Source: Aestuariivirga litoralis
GTDB lineage: Bacteria > Pseudomonadota > Alphaproteobacteria > Rhizobiales > Aestuariivirgaceae
NCBI RefSeq assembly: GCF_003234965.1
Contig: NZ_QKVK01000012.1
Location: 1 to 64,000 of the forward strand
Reading direction: 5' to 3'
DNA length: 64,000 nt
Part shown: one piece after another, positions 9,422 through 23,823 of the stretch
Layout of the letters: every line of letters begins with the position of its first letter
Position numbering within the stretch: position 1 is the first letter of the stretch
Position numbers and translations under genes: made by a program
Notes under the pieces: model-generated
Seen by the model: only the letters and a program-made list of their open reading frames with translations
Told to the model about the DNA's origin: nothing
Database searches by the model: none

Positions 9422-10504
9422 ATGGCCGCCATCCTCGCTGAATACGACCGCCGCCGCGACGCTGGCCTCATCAGGCCCGATGCCGCCCAGCGCGCCGTCG
9501 TGGCGAGGCTCGACCAGCTCGCCACCGAGCTGCAGCAGTCGTCCCCCGCCTCCGGCCTCCTCGCGCGCTTCAAGAAATCCCCGCCCCCGCCCAAGGGCCT
9601 CTATATCTTCGGCGAGGTGGGCCGCGGCAAGACCATGGTGATGGACCTGTTCTACGAGACGGTCCAGACCGCCCCCAAGCGCCGCGTCCACTTCCATGCC
9701 TTCATGCAGGATGTGCACAGGCGCCTGCACGCCGCGCGGCAATCGCACACGCAGGATGCCATCGTCCCCGTGGCCAGGGCACTCGCCAGGGAAGCCCGCC
9801 TGCTCTGCCTCGACGAGATGCAGGTGACCGACATTGCCGATGCCATGATCGTCGGCCGCCTGTTCGAGGGCCTGCTGGCGGCGGGCACGGTGATCGTGAC
9901 GACCTCGAACCTCGCCCCCGACCAGCTTTACCGCAACGGCCTCAACCGCCAGCTCTTCCTGCCCTTCATCGCCCTCATTAGGCAGCGCCTCGACGTCGTC
10001 TCGCTGGAGAGCCCGACGGATTACCGCCTCGGCCGGGTGAAGGCGCACGAGACCTTCCTCACCCCCATCTCGGCCCAGACCGACGCCCGCCTGCAGGACC
10101 TCTGGCAGCGCCTCACCGACACGGAGCGCGGCGAGCCCATGGACATCGACGTGCTGGGCCGCAAGCTGCACGTGCCCCAGGCCGCCCATGGCTGCGCCCG
10201 CTTTTCCTTCGGCGAACTCTGCGAAAAGCCCCTCGGCCCCCCGGATTATCTCGCACTCGCGGAAAACTTCCCCGTCCTCTTCGTCGAGCACATCCCTGAG
10301 TTGAATCCGGATCGCCGCAACGAGGCCAAGCGCTTCGTCCTGCTGATCGACACGCTCTATGACGCCCGGGTCAGGCTGGTGGCCACCTCCGCGCAAGCCC
10401 CGGAGGGCATCTATCCGGCGGGTGATCACGCCTTCGAATTCGGCCGCACCGTGTCGCGTCTCAAGGAGATGCAGTCAGCCTCCTGGTGGGGCAAAAAAAT
10501 CGCC

Positions 10505-10513
<9 letters not shown>
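9422..10513 (+). CDS. zapE: ZapE/AFG1-family cell-division ATPase
   Basis: A 363-residue AFG1-like AAA ATPase. Walker A is GEVGRGKT at 64-71 and Walker B is LLCLDEMQVTD. ZapE in gammaproteobacteria acts at the constricting Z-ring; mitochondrial AFG1 relatives act in respiratory-complex quality control. The start has GGAGGG eight bases upstream. In this position, just before mdh-sucCDAB, it is co-oriented with TCA-cycle genes but separated by a 132-bp control region. The stop codon lies inside a perfect inverted repeat. Confidence 0.92.
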
Positions 10514-11608
<1,095 letters not shown>

Positions 11609-11639
11609 TCTGACGCGCACGTAAAACAGGAACGCGCAC

Positions 11640-12809
11640 ATGAACATCCATGAGTACCAGGCCAAGGAAGTGCTCCGCGGCTTCGGCGTGACGACCGGCA
11701 AGGGCATTCCCGCCTTCACCGTCGATGAAGCCGTGAAGGCCGCGCAGACGCTGGGCGGCCCCGTCTGGGTCGTGAAGTCGCAGATCCACGCCGGCGGCCG
11801 CGGCAAGGGCGGCGGCGTCAAGGTCGTGAAGTCGGTGGACGAGGTGAAGGCCGAGGCCACGCGCATGCTCGGCATGACGCTGGTGACCCACCAGACCGGC
11901 CCCGAGGGCAAGGTGGTGCAGCGCCTCTACATCGAGGAAGGCACCGCGATCGCCCGCGAACTCTATCTCTCGATCCTGGTCGACCGCGAAACCTCGCGCG
12001 TCGCCTTCATCGCCTCGACCGAGGGCGGCATGGACATCGAGAAGGTGGCCCATGACACGCCGGAGAAGATCATCACCGTGCAGGTCGATCCCGCCGCGGG
12101 CTATGCGCCCTATGTCGGCCGCCGCATCGCGTCCGCCCTCAAGCTCAAGGGCGACCAGGTGAAGCAGTGCGTCAAGATGATCGGCCAGCTCTACAAGGCC
12201 TTCGTCGACAAGGACATGAGCCTGCTCGAGATCAACCCGCTCGTCGTCACCAAGGACGGCAACCTGATCTGCCTCGACGCCAAGATCAACTTCGACTCGA
12301 ACGCGCTCGACCGGCACCCCGAGATCAAGGAACTCCGCGACCTGACGGAAGAAGACCCGAAGGAAATCGAAGCTTCCAAGTATGACCTGTCCTATGTGGC
12401 GCTCGATGGTTCGATCGGCTGCATGGTGAATGGCGCCGGCCTCGCCATGGCGACGATGGACATCATCAAGCTCTATGGCGCCGAGCCTGCCAACTTCCTC
12501 GACGTCGGCGGCGGCGCTTCGAAGGAAAAGGTCGCGGCGGCCTTCAAGATCATCACCGCCGACCCGAAGGTGAAGGGCATCCTCGTCAACATCTTCGGCG
12601 GCATCATGAAGTGTGACGTGATCGCCGAGGGCGTCATCGCCGCGGTGAAGGAGGTGGGCCTCAAGGTTCCTCTCGTCGTCCGCCTCGAGGGCACCAACGT
12701 GGACCTCGGCAAGAAGATCATCCGTGAGTCCGGCCTCAACGTCATCCCCGCGGACGACCTCGATGATGCCGCATCCAAGATCGTCAAAGCTGTGAAGGAA
12801 GCGGCCTGA
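11640..12809 (+). CDS. sucC: Succinyl-CoA synthetase beta subunit
   Basis: A 389-residue ATP-grasp subunit of succinyl-CoA ligase, which makes succinate and a nucleoside triphosphate in the TCA cycle. It begins [12 protein letters not shown]; the glycine-rich [10 protein letters not shown] loop is near 50-60 and [10 protein letters not shown], contacting CoA/phosphate, is near 320. AGGA lies upstream of the start. Its stop overlaps the sucD start by one base (TGATG), giving stoichiometric, coupled translation of the two subunits. Confidence 0.97.
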   Translation: MNIHEYQAKEVLRGFGVTTGKGIPAFTVDEAVKAAQTLGGPVWVVKSQIHAGGRGKGGGVKVVKSVDEVKAEATRMLGMTLVTHQTGPEGKVVQRLYIEEGTAIARELYLSILVDRETSRVAFIASTEGGMDIEKVAHDTPEKIITVQVDPAAGYAPYVGRRIASALKLKGDQVKQCVKMIGQLYKAFVDKDMSLLEINPLVVTKDGNLICLDAKINFDSNALDRHPEIKELRDLTEEDPKEIEASKYDLSYVALDGSIGCMVNGAGLAMATMDIIKLYGAEPANFLDVGGGASKEKVAAAFKIITADPKVKGILVNIFGGIMKCDVIAEGVIAAVKEVGLKVPLVVRLEGTNVDLGKKIIRESGLNVIPADDLDDAASKIVKAVKEAA

Positions 12810-13684
12810 TGTCCATTCTCGTCAACAAGAACACCAAGGTCATCTGCCAGGGCATCACCGGCAACAACGGCACCTTCCACACCGAGCAGGCCATTGCCTA
12901 TGGCACGCAGATGGTTGCGGGTGTGACACCGGGCAAGGGCGGCACCAAGCACATCGGGCTTCCCGTCTTCGACACCGTCTGGGACGCGAAGCAGGCCACG
13001 GGTGCGGACGCCTCCGTGATCTACGTGCCGCCGCCCTTCGCGGCGGACGCGATCCTCGAGGCCATCGACGCCGAGATCCCGCTCATCGTCTGCATCACCG
13101 AAGGCATTCCGGTGATGGACATGGTGAAGGTCAAGCGCGCGCTGTCGGGCTCGAAGTCGCGCCTCATCGGGCCGAACTGCCCTGGCGTCCTGACGCCCAA
13201 CGAGTGCAAGATCGGCATCATGCCGGGCAACATCTTCAAGAAGGGCTCGGTGGGCATCGTCTCGCGCTCCGGCACGCTCACCTATGAAGCGGTGTTCCAG
13301 ACCACGCAGGAAGGCCTCGGCCAGACGACCGCGGTGGGCATCGGCGGCGACCCGGTCAAGGGCACCGAGTTCATCGACATGCTGGAAATGTTCCTCGCCG
13401 ACGACGCGACGGAATCGATCATCATGATCGGCGAGATCGGCGGCTCGGCCGAGGAGGACGCGGCGGAGTTCATTGCGAAGTCGAAGAAGAAGAAGCCGAT
13501 GGCCGGCTTCATCGCCGGCCGCACCGCCCCTCCCGGCCGCCGCATGGGCCATGCCGGCGCCATCATCTCCGGCGGCAAGGGCGGGGCCGAGTCCAAGATC
13601 GACGCCATGAAGCGCGCCGGCATCGCCGTCGCGGATTCGCCCGCTTTGCTGGGCAAGACGCTGGTCAAGAAGCTGAAGGGCTGA
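12809..13684 (+). CDS. sucD: Succinyl-CoA synthetase alpha subunit
   Basis: A 291-residue CoA-binding subunit. The phosphorylated histidine is H248 in [23 protein letters not shown] near the N-terminus and [10 protein letters not shown] at 121-130 belong to the CoA-binding domain. Translationally coupled to sucC. A family-1 repeat fills the 213-bp gap before sucA. Confidence 0.97.
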   Translation: MSILVNKNTKVICQGITGNNGTFHTEQAIAYGTQMVAGVTPGKGGTKHIGLPVFDTVWDAKQATGADASVIYVPPPFAADAILEAIDAEIPLIVCITEGIPVMDMVKVKRALSGSKSRLIGPNCPGVLTPNECKIGIMPGNIFKKGSVGIVSRSGTLTYEAVFQTTQEGLGQTTAVGIGGDPVKGTEFIDMLEMFLADDATESIIMIGEIGGSAEEDAAEFIAKSKKKKPMAGFIAGRTAPPGRRMGHAGAIISGGKGGAESKIDAMKRAGIAVADSPALLGKTLVKKLKG

Positions 13685-13691
13685 CGCACAT

Positions 13692-13806
13692 TTCCCTCCC
13701 CCCTGTGGGGAGGGACTAAGGGTGGGGGTGGTTCCGCGGGTTCGATGGTCGAACATCTCGCTCCGGCATCACCCCCACCCCTACCCCTCCCCACAGGGGG
13801 CAGGGG
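13692..13806. repeat. Family-1 intergenic palindromic repeat, copy 2
   Basis: Same architecture as 2198-2312: CCCTCCCCCC/GGGGAGGG and GGGTGGGGGT versus ACCCCCACCC arms. It lies between sucD and sucA, where a hairpin could uncouple the levels of sucCD and sucAB messages. Confidence 0.9.
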
Positions 13807-13897
13807 AACAAGACGACAAGGCTGAAAGCAGTCTTTCAGCATTGCACGATAGGCTGCCCCGCATCCGCGCGGAGTGCTGCCAAGAGAGGAAAATGGG

Positions 13898-16867
<2,970 letters not shown>

Positions 16868-16880
16868 GGGACAAAAGACG

Positions 16881-18098
16881 ATGGCAAAGGAAATCCGCGT
16901 TCCGGCACTGGGTGAATCGGTCACCGAGGCGACGATTGCGAAGTGGTTCAGGAAGCCGGGCGAGGCCGTGAAGGCGGATGAGCCGCTGGTCGAGCTCGAG
17001 ACGGACAAGGTGACGGTCGAGGTTCCCGCCCCTGCGTCGGGCAAGCTCGCGGCGATCTCCGCCGAGCCCGGCACCACGGTGAATGTCGGCGCGCTCCTCG
17101 GTACCATCGAGGAGGGTGCCGCCGGCTCTGCGCCCGCGAAGGCCGCCGAAGCCCCGAAGAAGGCCGAAGCCGCGCCCGCCGCGAAGGCGGCCGAGCAGAC
17201 GCTCTCGCCCGCCGTCCGCAAGATGGTGGAAGAGAACAAGGTCGATACTTCCGCCGTCGCCGGCACCGGCAAAGACGGCCGCCTCACCAAGGGCGACGTC
17301 ATCGCGCATCTCGAAAAGCCTGCTGCCGAGGCCAAGCCGCTGGTGATCCCGGCCGCTCCGGCACCCGCCGCTCGCGCGCCGTCGGCCCCGGCCGATGCCG
17401 CCCGCGAGGAGCGGGTGAAGATGTCCAGGCTCCGCCTCACCATCGCGCGCCGTCTCAAGGATGCGCAGAACACCGCCGCCATGCTCACCACCTTCAACGA
17501 GGTGGACATGACGGCGACCATGCAGCTCCGCAACCAGTACAAGGAGCTCTTCGAGAAGAAGCATGGCGTGAAGCTCGGCTTCATGAGCTTCTTCGTGAAG
17601 GCCTGCATCCAGGCGCTGAAGGAGATCCCGGCCGTCAATGCCGAGATCGACGGCGACGACATCGTCTACAAGAACTTCTACAACATCGGCGTGGCGGTCG
17701 GCACCGACAAGGGCCTCGTCGTCCCCGTGCTGCGCGACGCGGACCTGCTGTCGCTGGCCGGCATCGAGAAGACCATCGCCGAATACGGCAAGCGCGCGCG
17801 TGACGGCAATCTGCAGATCACCGACATGCAGGGCGGCACCTTCACCATCTCGAATGGTGGCGTCTATGGCTCGCTGATGTCGACGCCGATCCTCAACGCG
17901 CCGCAGTCCGGCATCCTCGGCATGCACAAGATCCAGGAGCGCCCCATGGCCATCAACGGCCAGGTGGTGATCCGCCCGATGATGTACCTCGCCCTCTCCT
18001 ATGACCACCGCATCGTCGACGGCAAGGAAGCCGTCACCTTCCTGGTGCGCATCAAGGAGAACCTCGAGGATCCGCAGCGGATCATCCTGGACCTGTGA
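16881..18098 (+). CDS. sucB: 2-oxoglutarate dehydrogenase E2, dihydrolipoyl succinyltransferase
   Basis: A 405-residue E2 core subunit. The lipoyl domain (about 1-78) has its lysine in ETDKVTVEV (about K43). An Ala/Pro/Lys linker follows, then the peripheral subunit-binding domain (about 110-145, [11 protein letters not shown]) and the catalytic domain, whose active-site histidine lies in [10 protein letters not shown] near the C-terminus. Only one lipoyl domain, as normal for SucB. The natural partner lpd lies one gene downstream, after a repeat and a short-chain dehydrogenase. Confidence 0.97.
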   Translation: MAKEIRVPALGESVTEATIAKWFRKPGEAVKADEPLVELETDKVTVEVPAPASGKLAAISAEPGTTVNVGALLGTIEEGAAGSAPAKAAEAPKKAEAAPAAKAAEQTLSPAVRKMVEENKVDTSAVAGTGKDGRLTKGDVIAHLEKPAAEAKPLVIPAAPAPAARAPSAPADAAREERVKMSRLRLTIARRLKDAQNTAAMLTTFNEVDMTATMQLRNQYKELFEKKHGVKLGFMSFFVKACIQALKEIPAVNAEIDGDDIVYKNFYNIGVAVGTDKGLVVPVLRDADLLSLAGIEKTIAEYGKRARDGNLQITDMQGGTFTISNGGVYGSLMSTPILNAPQSGILGMHKIQERPMAINGQVVIRPMMYLALSYDHRIVDGKEAVTFLVRIKENLEDPQRIILDL

Positions 18099-18130
18099 TG
18101 AAGACCCGTCGCCCCGCATGGACGCATCCA

Positions 18131-18210
18131 CAAAGGGTGCCCGTGACAGGCGCGGGCATGATGAGTTTAATGTTCATCATGGCCGGGCTTGACCCGGCCA
18201 TCCTTTTCAG
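18131..18210. repeat. Family-3 repeat halves, copy 3 (rearranged)
   Basis: A degenerate right-type hairpin (GTGCCCGTGACAGGCGCGGGC) is followed by ATGATGAG and then a left-type hairpin (CATCATGGCCGGG...CCCGGCCATCC). The order is reversed compared with other copies, as if two elements had recombined. It lies between sucB and the short-chain dehydrogenase. Confidence 0.75.
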
Positions 18211-18222
18211 CAGCATTGCGAC

Positions 18223-18972
18223 ATGACAGACAACATCGCCATCGTCACCGGCGGCAGCCGCGGCATCGGCCGCGCCGCGGCGCTGAAACTGGGCAGGGCG
18301 GGCTACACCGTCGTCGTCAACTACACCGCCAACGAGGCCGCCGCGAACGAGGTGGTGAAGTCCATCACCGCGGCCGGCGGCAGGGCCGTCGCCGTCAAGG
18401 GCGACGTGGCGCTGGAGTCCGACATCCTCGCCCTCTTCGCCGCAGCCGACAGGCTCGGCCCCCTCAAGGTCCTCGTGAACAATGCCGGCGTCATGGACCA
18501 GCAGAACCGGCTGGACGAGATGACCACGGCGCGCATCCGCCGCATCCTCGACATCAACACCTTCGGTGCGATCATCTGCGCCCGCGAGGCGGTGAAGCGC
18601 ATGTCGACGAAGCATGGCGGCACCGGAGGCTCCATCGTCAACATGTCGTCGGCCGCCGCCTATCACGGCGCACCGGGCCTCGGCGTCGAGTATGGTGCCT
18701 CCAAGGGGGCGATCGACGTCCTCACCATCGGGCTCGGCCGCGAGGTCGCCGCCGAGGGCGTGCGCGTCAATGCACTCCGCCCCGGCATCATCGACACCGA
18801 GATCCATGACTCGTCGGGCATCCCCGGCCGCGTGAAGATGATGCGCGACGCGATCCCGATGAAGCGCGAAGGCACGGCGGACGAGGTGGCGGATGCCATC
18901 ATGTGGCTGTGCTCCGAGCAATCTTCCTATGTCACCGGCTCCATCATCCCCGTCGCCGGCGGGCGCTGCTAA
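18223..18972 (+). CDS. Short-chain dehydrogenase/reductase (SDR)
   Basis: A 249-residue classical SDR. The cofactor motif TGGSRGIG is at 9-16, VNNAGV at 85-90, the catalytic serine at about 142-143, Y157 and K161 in YGASKGA, and the family C-terminal [13 protein letters not shown]. The arrangement suggests NAD(P)-dependent oxidation of an alcohol or sugar, similar to glucose-1-dehydrogenase/3-oxoacyl-ACP reductase-like SDRs. The substrate cannot be read. It sits between sucB and lpd, 11 bp before the latter, and may be co-transcribed with it. Confidence 0.85.
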   Translation: MTDNIAIVTGGSRGIGRAAALKLGRAGYTVVVNYTANEAAANEVVKSITAAGGRAVAVKGDVALESDILALFAAADRLGPLKVLVNNAGVMDQQNRLDEMTTARIRRILDINTFGAIICAREAVKRMSTKHGGTGGSIVNMSSAAAYHGAPGLGVEYGASKGAIDVLTIGLGREVAAEGVRVNALRPGIIDTEIHDSSGIPGRVKMMRDAIPMKREGTADEVADAIMWLCSEQSSYVTGSIIPVAGGRC

Positions 18973-18983
18973 GGAACACGAAA

Positions 18984-20372
18984 ATGGCGAACCAGTTCGA
19001 CGTCACCATCATCGGCACCGGCCCCGGGGGCTATGTCTGCGCCATCCGTGCGGCACAGCTCGGTCTCAAGGTCGCGGTGGTGGAGAAGCGCGCCACCCAT
19101 GGCGGCACCTGCCTGAACGTCGGCTGCATCCCCTCCAAGGCGCTGCTGCACGCGTCCGAGCTCTATGCCGAGTCGAAGCACAGCTTCGCCAAGATGGGCA
19201 TCAAGGCCGAGACCGCCATCGACTTTCCGAAGATGATGGGCTTCAAGCAGGAGGCCATCGACGGCAACACCAAGGGCATCGACTTCCTGCTGAAGAAGAA
19301 CAAGGTCACCGTGTTCCGTGGCCACGGCAGGATCGCCGGTCCCGGCAAGGTGACGGTCGGTGACGAGACCATCGAGACCAAGTCCATCATCATCGCCACC
19401 GGCTCGGACGTCGCCAGGCTCAAGGGCATCGACGTCGACGAAAAGCAGATCGTCTCCTCGACCGGCGCCCTCGTGCTGGAGAAGGTTCCCGCCTCGCTTG
19501 CCGTCATCGGCGCCGGCGTCATCGGCCTCGAGCTCGGTTCCGTCTATGCGCGCCTCGGCTCAAAGGTGACGGTGATCGAATATCTCGACCGCATCCTGCC
19601 GGGCATGGACATGGACGTCGCCAAGAACTTCCAGCGCATGCTGCAGAAGCAGGGTTTCAGCTTCCACCTTTCCTCCAAGGTCACCGGTGCGGTGAAGGCC
19701 AAGGACAAGGTGACGCTCACGGTGGAGCCCGCCGCCGGCGGCACGCCCGAGAACATCGAGGCCGAAGTGGTGCTCGTCGCCGTCGGCCGCACGCCCTACA
19801 CCGAAGGCCTCGGCCTCGACGAGGTCGGCGTGAAGCGCGACAATCGTGGCCGCGTCGAGGTCGACGATCATTTCCAGACCAACGTGCCGGGCATCTATGC
19901 CATCGGCGACGTCATCCGCGGCCCCATGCTGGCCCACAAGGCGGAGGACGAGGGCATCGCACTGGCCGAGATCCTCGCCGGACAGGCGGGCCATGTGAAC
20001 TACGGCGTCATTCCCGGCGTGGTCTACACCTCACCGGAAGTCGCCGCGGTGGGCAAGACCGAGGAGGAGCTCAAGGCGGAAGGTGTCGACTACAAGGCCG
20101 GCAAGTTCCTCTTCCTCGCCAATGGCCGCGCCAAGGCCAACCAGACGACGGACGGCTTCGTGAAGGTTCTGGCCGATGCCAGGACGGATCGCGTGCTCGG
20201 CGTCCACATCGTCGGCCCCATGGCGGGCGAGCTGATCCACGAGGCCGCAGTGCTGATGGAGTTCGGCGGCAGTGCCGAAGACCTCGCCCGCACCTGCCAC
20301 GCGCATCCCACCCTGTCGGAAGCCGTGAAGGAAGCGGCCCTCGCGGTGGCGGGCCGGGCGATTCATTCGTAG
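18984..20372 (+). CDS. lpdA: Dihydrolipoyl dehydrogenase (E3)
   Basis: A 462-residue FAD disulphide oxidoreductase that reoxidises lipoyl groups of 2-oxoacid dehydrogenases. The FAD motif GTGPGG is at 11-16 and the redox pair C43/C48 is in GGTCLNVGC. The NAD-binding [10 protein letters not shown] is mid-chain and the interface histidine is in HAHPTLSEA near the end. The start at 18984 has AAGGA nine bases before it; the upstream continuation of the frame lies inside the SDR gene and is rejected. It completes the 2-oxoglutarate dehydrogenase gene set. Confidence 0.96.
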   Translation: MANQFDVTIIGTGPGGYVCAIRAAQLGLKVAVVEKRATHGGTCLNVGCIPSKALLHASELYAESKHSFAKMGIKAETAIDFPKMMGFKQEAIDGNTKGIDFLLKKNKVTVFRGHGRIAGPGKVTVGDETIETKSIIIATGSDVARLKGIDVDEKQIVSSTGALVLEKVPASLAVIGAGVIGLELGSVYARLGSKVTVIEYLDRILPGMDMDVAKNFQRMLQKQGFSFHLSSKVTGAVKAKDKVTLTVEPAAGGTPENIEAEVVLVAVGRTPYTEGLGLDEVGVKRDNRGRVEVDDHFQTNVPGIYAIGDVIRGPMLAHKAEDEGIALAEILAGQAGHVNYGVIPGVVYTSPEVAAVGKTEEELKAEGVDYKAGKFLFLANGRAKANQTTDGFVKVLADARTDRVLGVHIVGPMAGELIHEAAVLMEFGGSAEDLARTCHAHPTLSEAVKEAALAVAGRAIHS

Positions 20373-20401
20373 TCGCGGCGCGCCGTCACGCTACCTTATG
20401 A

Positions 20402-20584
20402 CCGTCACCCCGGCGAAAGCCGGGGCCCAGCTTTCTGTACGCCTCTCCGCCCTCACCTTGCGCGGACTTGATCCGCGCATCATTTTCACTGCCTGCGAAA
20501 AAGGACGCCCGGGTCAAGCCCGGGCGAAGTGAACTCAGCATGTGTCGACCCAAAGCTGGATCCCGGCCTTCGCCGGGATGACGG
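20402..20584. repeat. Family-2 repeat split by an inserted family-3 repeat
   Basis: The left arm (20402-20434, CCGTCACCCCGGCGAAAGCC...) and right arm (20551-20584) of a family-2 element are separated by about 116 bp instead of the usual short centre. The extra DNA contains a complete family-3 element. Confidence 0.85.
20459..20531. repeat. Family-3 repeat nested inside a family-2 repeat, copy 4
   Basis: GCGCGGACTTGATCCGCGC on the left and GCCCGGGTCAAGCCCGGGC on the right, with the usual spacing. The nesting shows that family-3 elements can move or be inserted. Confidence 0.8.
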
Positions 20585-20608
20585 CAGTTATGGATGGATG
20601 AATGGAAC

Positions 20609-21946
20609 TTACAGCCCCGTCGTCGGCCGCGGGTTCGTTCCGTCGAAGAACCGCGTATAGCGGAAGGGTGACGGGTCCACGCACGTCTTCGCGCCCGTCA
20701 CGATCTCCGCCATCAGCCGTCCCGCGCCCGGGCCCAATCCGAAGCCGTGGCCCGAGAAGCCGGTGCACAGGTGGAAGCCCGGCAGCTTCTCCACCTTCGA
20801 GATGATCGGCACCGCATCCGGCACCGCATCGATCGCCCCGCCCCAGCGCTCGGCGATCTTCATCGGCTTGAAGACGGGATAGTATTCCTTCAGTGCCGCC
20901 GCGGCCTTGTCCAGAACCTCGTTGACCGGTTCAGGATCGAGGATGCGCACCTGCTCGAAGGGCGAGACTTCGTCCAGCGCCCAGCGCCGCTTCAGCTTCG
21001 CTTCCTCGATGAAGCGCTTGCCGAGGCGCAGCCGCAGGCCGCTCCAGTCCAGCATCAGTGCGGGCAGGAATTCGCGGAACAGGCGGAAACTGTCCGGCAC
21101 GATGTCGGCGACCGAGAAGTGGTTGTCCGTCACCGTGTAGCCGCCATCCATGCGCTTCCTGAAGGTGAAGCCGCCGCCGGAGCAGGTGCGCGTCAGCCCC
21201 GTGTCGATGGGCTCCGTGCGCATCACCGAATTGAGCACGGTGAGCTGCGGCAGCTCGATGCCGAGGTTGTGGCAGAAGCGCCGCGACCACGCACCACCCG
21301 CCAGCACCACCGTGTCGCAGGCGATCGCTCCCTTCTCGGTGACGACCGACGAGATACGCCCAGCCTTCGTCTCGAGCCCGCGCACCGCGCAATTGGTGAA
21401 GAGCTTGCCGCCCTTGCGCCGAAAGGCCTCCGCCATCAGCGGCACGGCGACGAAGGGTTCGGCGCGGCCATCGTTCGGCGTATAAAGCGCGCCTTTCCAT
21501 GGCTTCGTGCAGCCGGGCTGCAACTCATTCGCTTCCGCCGCGCCGATCATGCGCGTGGCAAGGCCTGCGGGCCTGGCGTTCTTTTCGTACCAGTCATTCT
21601 TGGCGGCGAGCTGCTTCTCGTCCTCGCAGAGATAGAGGATGCCACAGCGGGTGAAGCCGGTCTGGCCCTCGACGCGCTGGTCCATGCCGTCCCAGATCGC
21701 CATGGAGATCTGGATCAGCGGAATCTCGCGCGGGTCACGCCCCATCTGGCGGCACCAGCCCCAGTTCCGGCTCGACTGCTCGGCGGCGATCTCGCCCTTC
21801 TCCAGCAGCACCACGTCGAGCCCCCGCTCGACGAGCTCGAGCGCGGTGGAAACCCCGGCAACGCCGCCCCCGATGACGCAGACATCGGCCGTCTTCGGCA
21901 GGCGGGAATCGGTTACGACACGTTTGATGGCGGGCACGGCATTCAC
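20609..21946 (-). CDS. FAD-dependent amine/amino-acid oxidoreductase (DAO family)
   Basis: A 445-residue flavoprotein of the D-amino-acid oxidase/sarcosine oxidase beta-subunit superfamily. The FAD Rossmann motif is VCVIGGGVAGVSTALELVERG near 22-42; QSSRNWGWCRQ follows, and a C-terminal GFSGHGFGLGPGAG segment closes the FAD site. It likely oxidises a secondary or primary amine with electrons going to oxygen or an acceptor. The start is GTG with no clear ribosome site. It stands alone, divergent from the secreted protein gene at 22217. The substrate is unknown. Confidence 0.8.
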   Translation of the reverse strand: MNAVPAIKRVVTDSRLPKTADVCVIGGGVAGVSTALELVERGLDVVLLEKGEIAAEQSSRNWGWCRQMGRDPREIPLIQISMAIWDGMDQRVEGQTGFTRCGILYLCEDEKQLAAKNDWYEKNARPAGLATRMIGAAEANELQPGCTKPWKGALYTPNDGRAEPFVAVPLMAEAFRRKGGKLFTNCAVRGLETKAGRISSVVTEKGAIACDTVVLAGGAWSRRFCHNLGIELPQLTVLNSVMRTEPIDTGLTRTCSGGGFTFRKRMDGGYTVTDNHFSVADIVPDSFRLFREFLPALMLDWSGLRLRLGKRFIEEAKLKRRWALDEVSPFEQVRILDPEPVNEVLDKAAAALKEYYPVFKPMKIAERWGGAIDAVPDAVPIISKVEKLPGFHLCTGFSGHGFGLGPGAGRLMAEIVTGAKTCVDPSPFRYTRFFDGTNPRPTTGL

Positions 21947-22110
21947 TCAAGGTTGTGGGACGTGGATACTAGCCAGCGCCGCCGGACCGCGCAAACCACC
22001 GTACCGCCAGATCTGCCTTGCATCAGGCGCAGCAGCGCCGCACCCGCAACCGGGATTTCCGGTCCCGGCCAAACCACAACCCAAACTCGGCTCGGCCAAC
22101 TCATATTCAA

Positions 22111-22134
22111 CTTATTAAATAAGCAATTTTGACT
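22111..22134 (+). promoter_or_regulatory. AT-rich palindrome and -35 box upstream of the secreted-protein gene
   Basis: CTTATTAAATAAG (22111-22123) is a perfect 13-base palindrome in an otherwise GC-rich region, with TTGACT at 22129-22134. A matching -10 is not obvious. The region 21947-22216 lies between divergent genes, so control signals are expected here. Confidence 0.35.
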
Positions 22135-22216
22135 TAGCTCACGGCGGCGGACGGCATGCCATGGGAGGAAGAGGCAGGTGGGAGAGGGGCTTCTCCCCGG
22201 AACACGTGAGGCGACG

Positions 22217-23818
22217 ATGCGCAAGAAGTCATTGATGATCGCGATATCCCTGATGTCCCTGGTGTCGGCGGACCAGGCCATGGCTGGCAACGCAGGTGCG
22301 GCCTTTGTGGGCGGTCTCGTCGGGGGCGCCATCGGCGCCGCGATGAGCAACCGCTCCTACAGCGCGCCGCGTGCCCGGCGCAGCAAGCCGGCCACCTCCC
22401 CCACGCGCAAGAAGCAGGCGCCCCGCGCCGCCGCCGTCGCCGCGGTTCCGTGGATGGCCATGCCCACGCCGTCTGGCGGCATGAGCGTGAGCAATGGCGA
22501 AGGGGTCACGTTCACCTACGGCGAAAAGGGCGAACCGGTGCTGATCGTGCGTCCCAGCACATTCGTGCCGCCCGCCGCCTTGAACAGCGTCGTGCCGCTC
22601 TCCGTCGTGGTTGATGGCCACGCCTTCGCGGTGCTGCAGGCGGATGTGCGGGAAAATGGCCTGCTTGTCGACGACGTTCAGGTGATCGCGCTCGAGCAGC
22701 AGCTGAAACCGGCGCACAAGGCGAGCTTCGCCAGTGCCTTCGCCACCATGGACATCACCCTCTCCGGCTTCACCAAGTCCATCGAGCAGCTCGAGATGAT
22801 GCGCCAGCAGATGATCATCCTCGCCGCCACCAATCCGGAGAAGGCGAAGCTGGTTGCGCAGGGCAATCTCAGCCAGAGCACCACGGTGGTGCAGGTGCAG
22901 GTGAACGGTGCCCAGGCCTCCGGACAACCGCAGCCTGCGGCAGATGAAGCCTCCGCAGCCGCGCCGCAGGCAACCCAGGTCGCGGCCAATGGCACGACTG
23001 TCAGCATCGATGTGGGAGATGCGGATGCCGTGAACCGCCAGATCGGCGAACTCAGCGCCGAGATCGCGATTCTCACCAAGGTCCTCACCGAGCAGAAGGA
23101 CGAACTGACCCGCGCGACCGATGCCGATGACAAGCTGACGCTGGACGAAACCATCGCCGCCATAGCCAGCCACATCGACGAGCTCGAACAGAAGTATGAT
23201 GCGGAGAACGCCCGGTTCGAGGTCTATCTCACCTCGGTCAAACCCAACGACAAGGACCTTTACATGACTGCCCGGAAGGCATCGCAGGTCTTTCCAAAGG
23301 TGCCCTATTACATTCCCGGCACCAGGGAACAGGGCGTCTTCTGGCTCGAGCCCAAGGTCACGAATGTCGGTGAGCTGATGTTCAACTTCAGACTCGTCGA
23401 TCCGGCCGCGGAAAACGAGACGACGCGCGACCTGATCGAGGTGAATCTCGACCAGCTTGAGAACATCCGCAACGCCCTAGTGAAGCTGCGCAAGAATTCG
23501 ACGGTGGCGCATGAGAACAAGATCCGCAAGATCTATGCAAAGCGTGTGATCTGCTTTCCCGTCGAGCAGTGCCCCGCTGAGCACCAGAATGGCGAGAAGG
23601 GCAAGTCGTCCACCGAGGTGGTATTCCTGATCTACGAGGACGGCGCGACGGCAGGCCGACTGCAGCTCAACAAGGGCGCGTTCCAGGATGGCGTGAACTT
23701 CTCCGTCGATAGCGCCCTGCTGCTGCAGGCCTACCTTGCGCATGTCATCAAGGAAGCAAAGCTCGAGTTCAAGTCGGGTACCCAGACCACCAAGGACCTC
23801 GACCAGCTGTTCCAGTAG
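22217..23818 (+). CDS. Secreted/periplasmic coiled-coil protein of unknown function
   Basis: 533 residues, family not recognised. The N-terminus is a signal peptide (MRKKSLMIAISL, hydrophobic to about 18, likely cut after AMA at 23). It is followed by a glycine-zipper-like stretch (GAAFVGGLVGGAIGAAM, 26-42) and a basic Pro/Ala linker. About 95-220 is predicted mixed fold. About 265-350 is strongly heptad-like (QIGELSAEIAILTKVL, DELTRA, IDELEQKYD), suggesting a coiled coil. The C-terminal 180 residues look globular with one cysteine pair (C455, C460). ATG 22217 is preferred over an upstream start because it directly begins the signal peptide and has GAGG upstream. Convergent with xerC, 5 bp apart. 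Confidence 0.75.
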   Translation: MRKKSLMIAISLMSLVSADQAMAGNAGAAFVGGLVGGAIGAAMSNRSYSAPRARRSKPATSPTRKKQAPRAAAVAAVPWMAMPTPSGGMSVSNGEGVTFTYGEKGEPVLIVRPSTFVPPAALNSVVPLSVVVDGHAFAVLQADVRENGLLVDDVQVIALEQQLKPAHKASFASAFATMDITLSGFTKSIEQLEMMRQQMIILAATNPEKAKLVAQGNLSQSTTVVQVQVNGAQASGQPQPAADEASAAAPQATQVAANGTTVSIDVGDADAVNRQIGELSAEIAILTKVLTEQKDELTRATDADDKLTLDETIAAIASHIDELEQKYDAENARFEVYLTSVKPNDKDLYMTARKASQVFPKVPYYIPGTREQGVFWLEPKVTNVGELMFNFRLVDPAAENETTRDLIEVNLDQLENIRNALVKLRKNSTVAHENKIRKIYAKRVICFPVEQCPAEHQNGEKGKSSTEVVFLIYEDGATAGRLQLNKGAFQDGVNFSVDSALLLQAYLAHVIKEAKLEFKSGTQTTKDLDQLFQ

Positions 23819-23823
23819 AGGCG

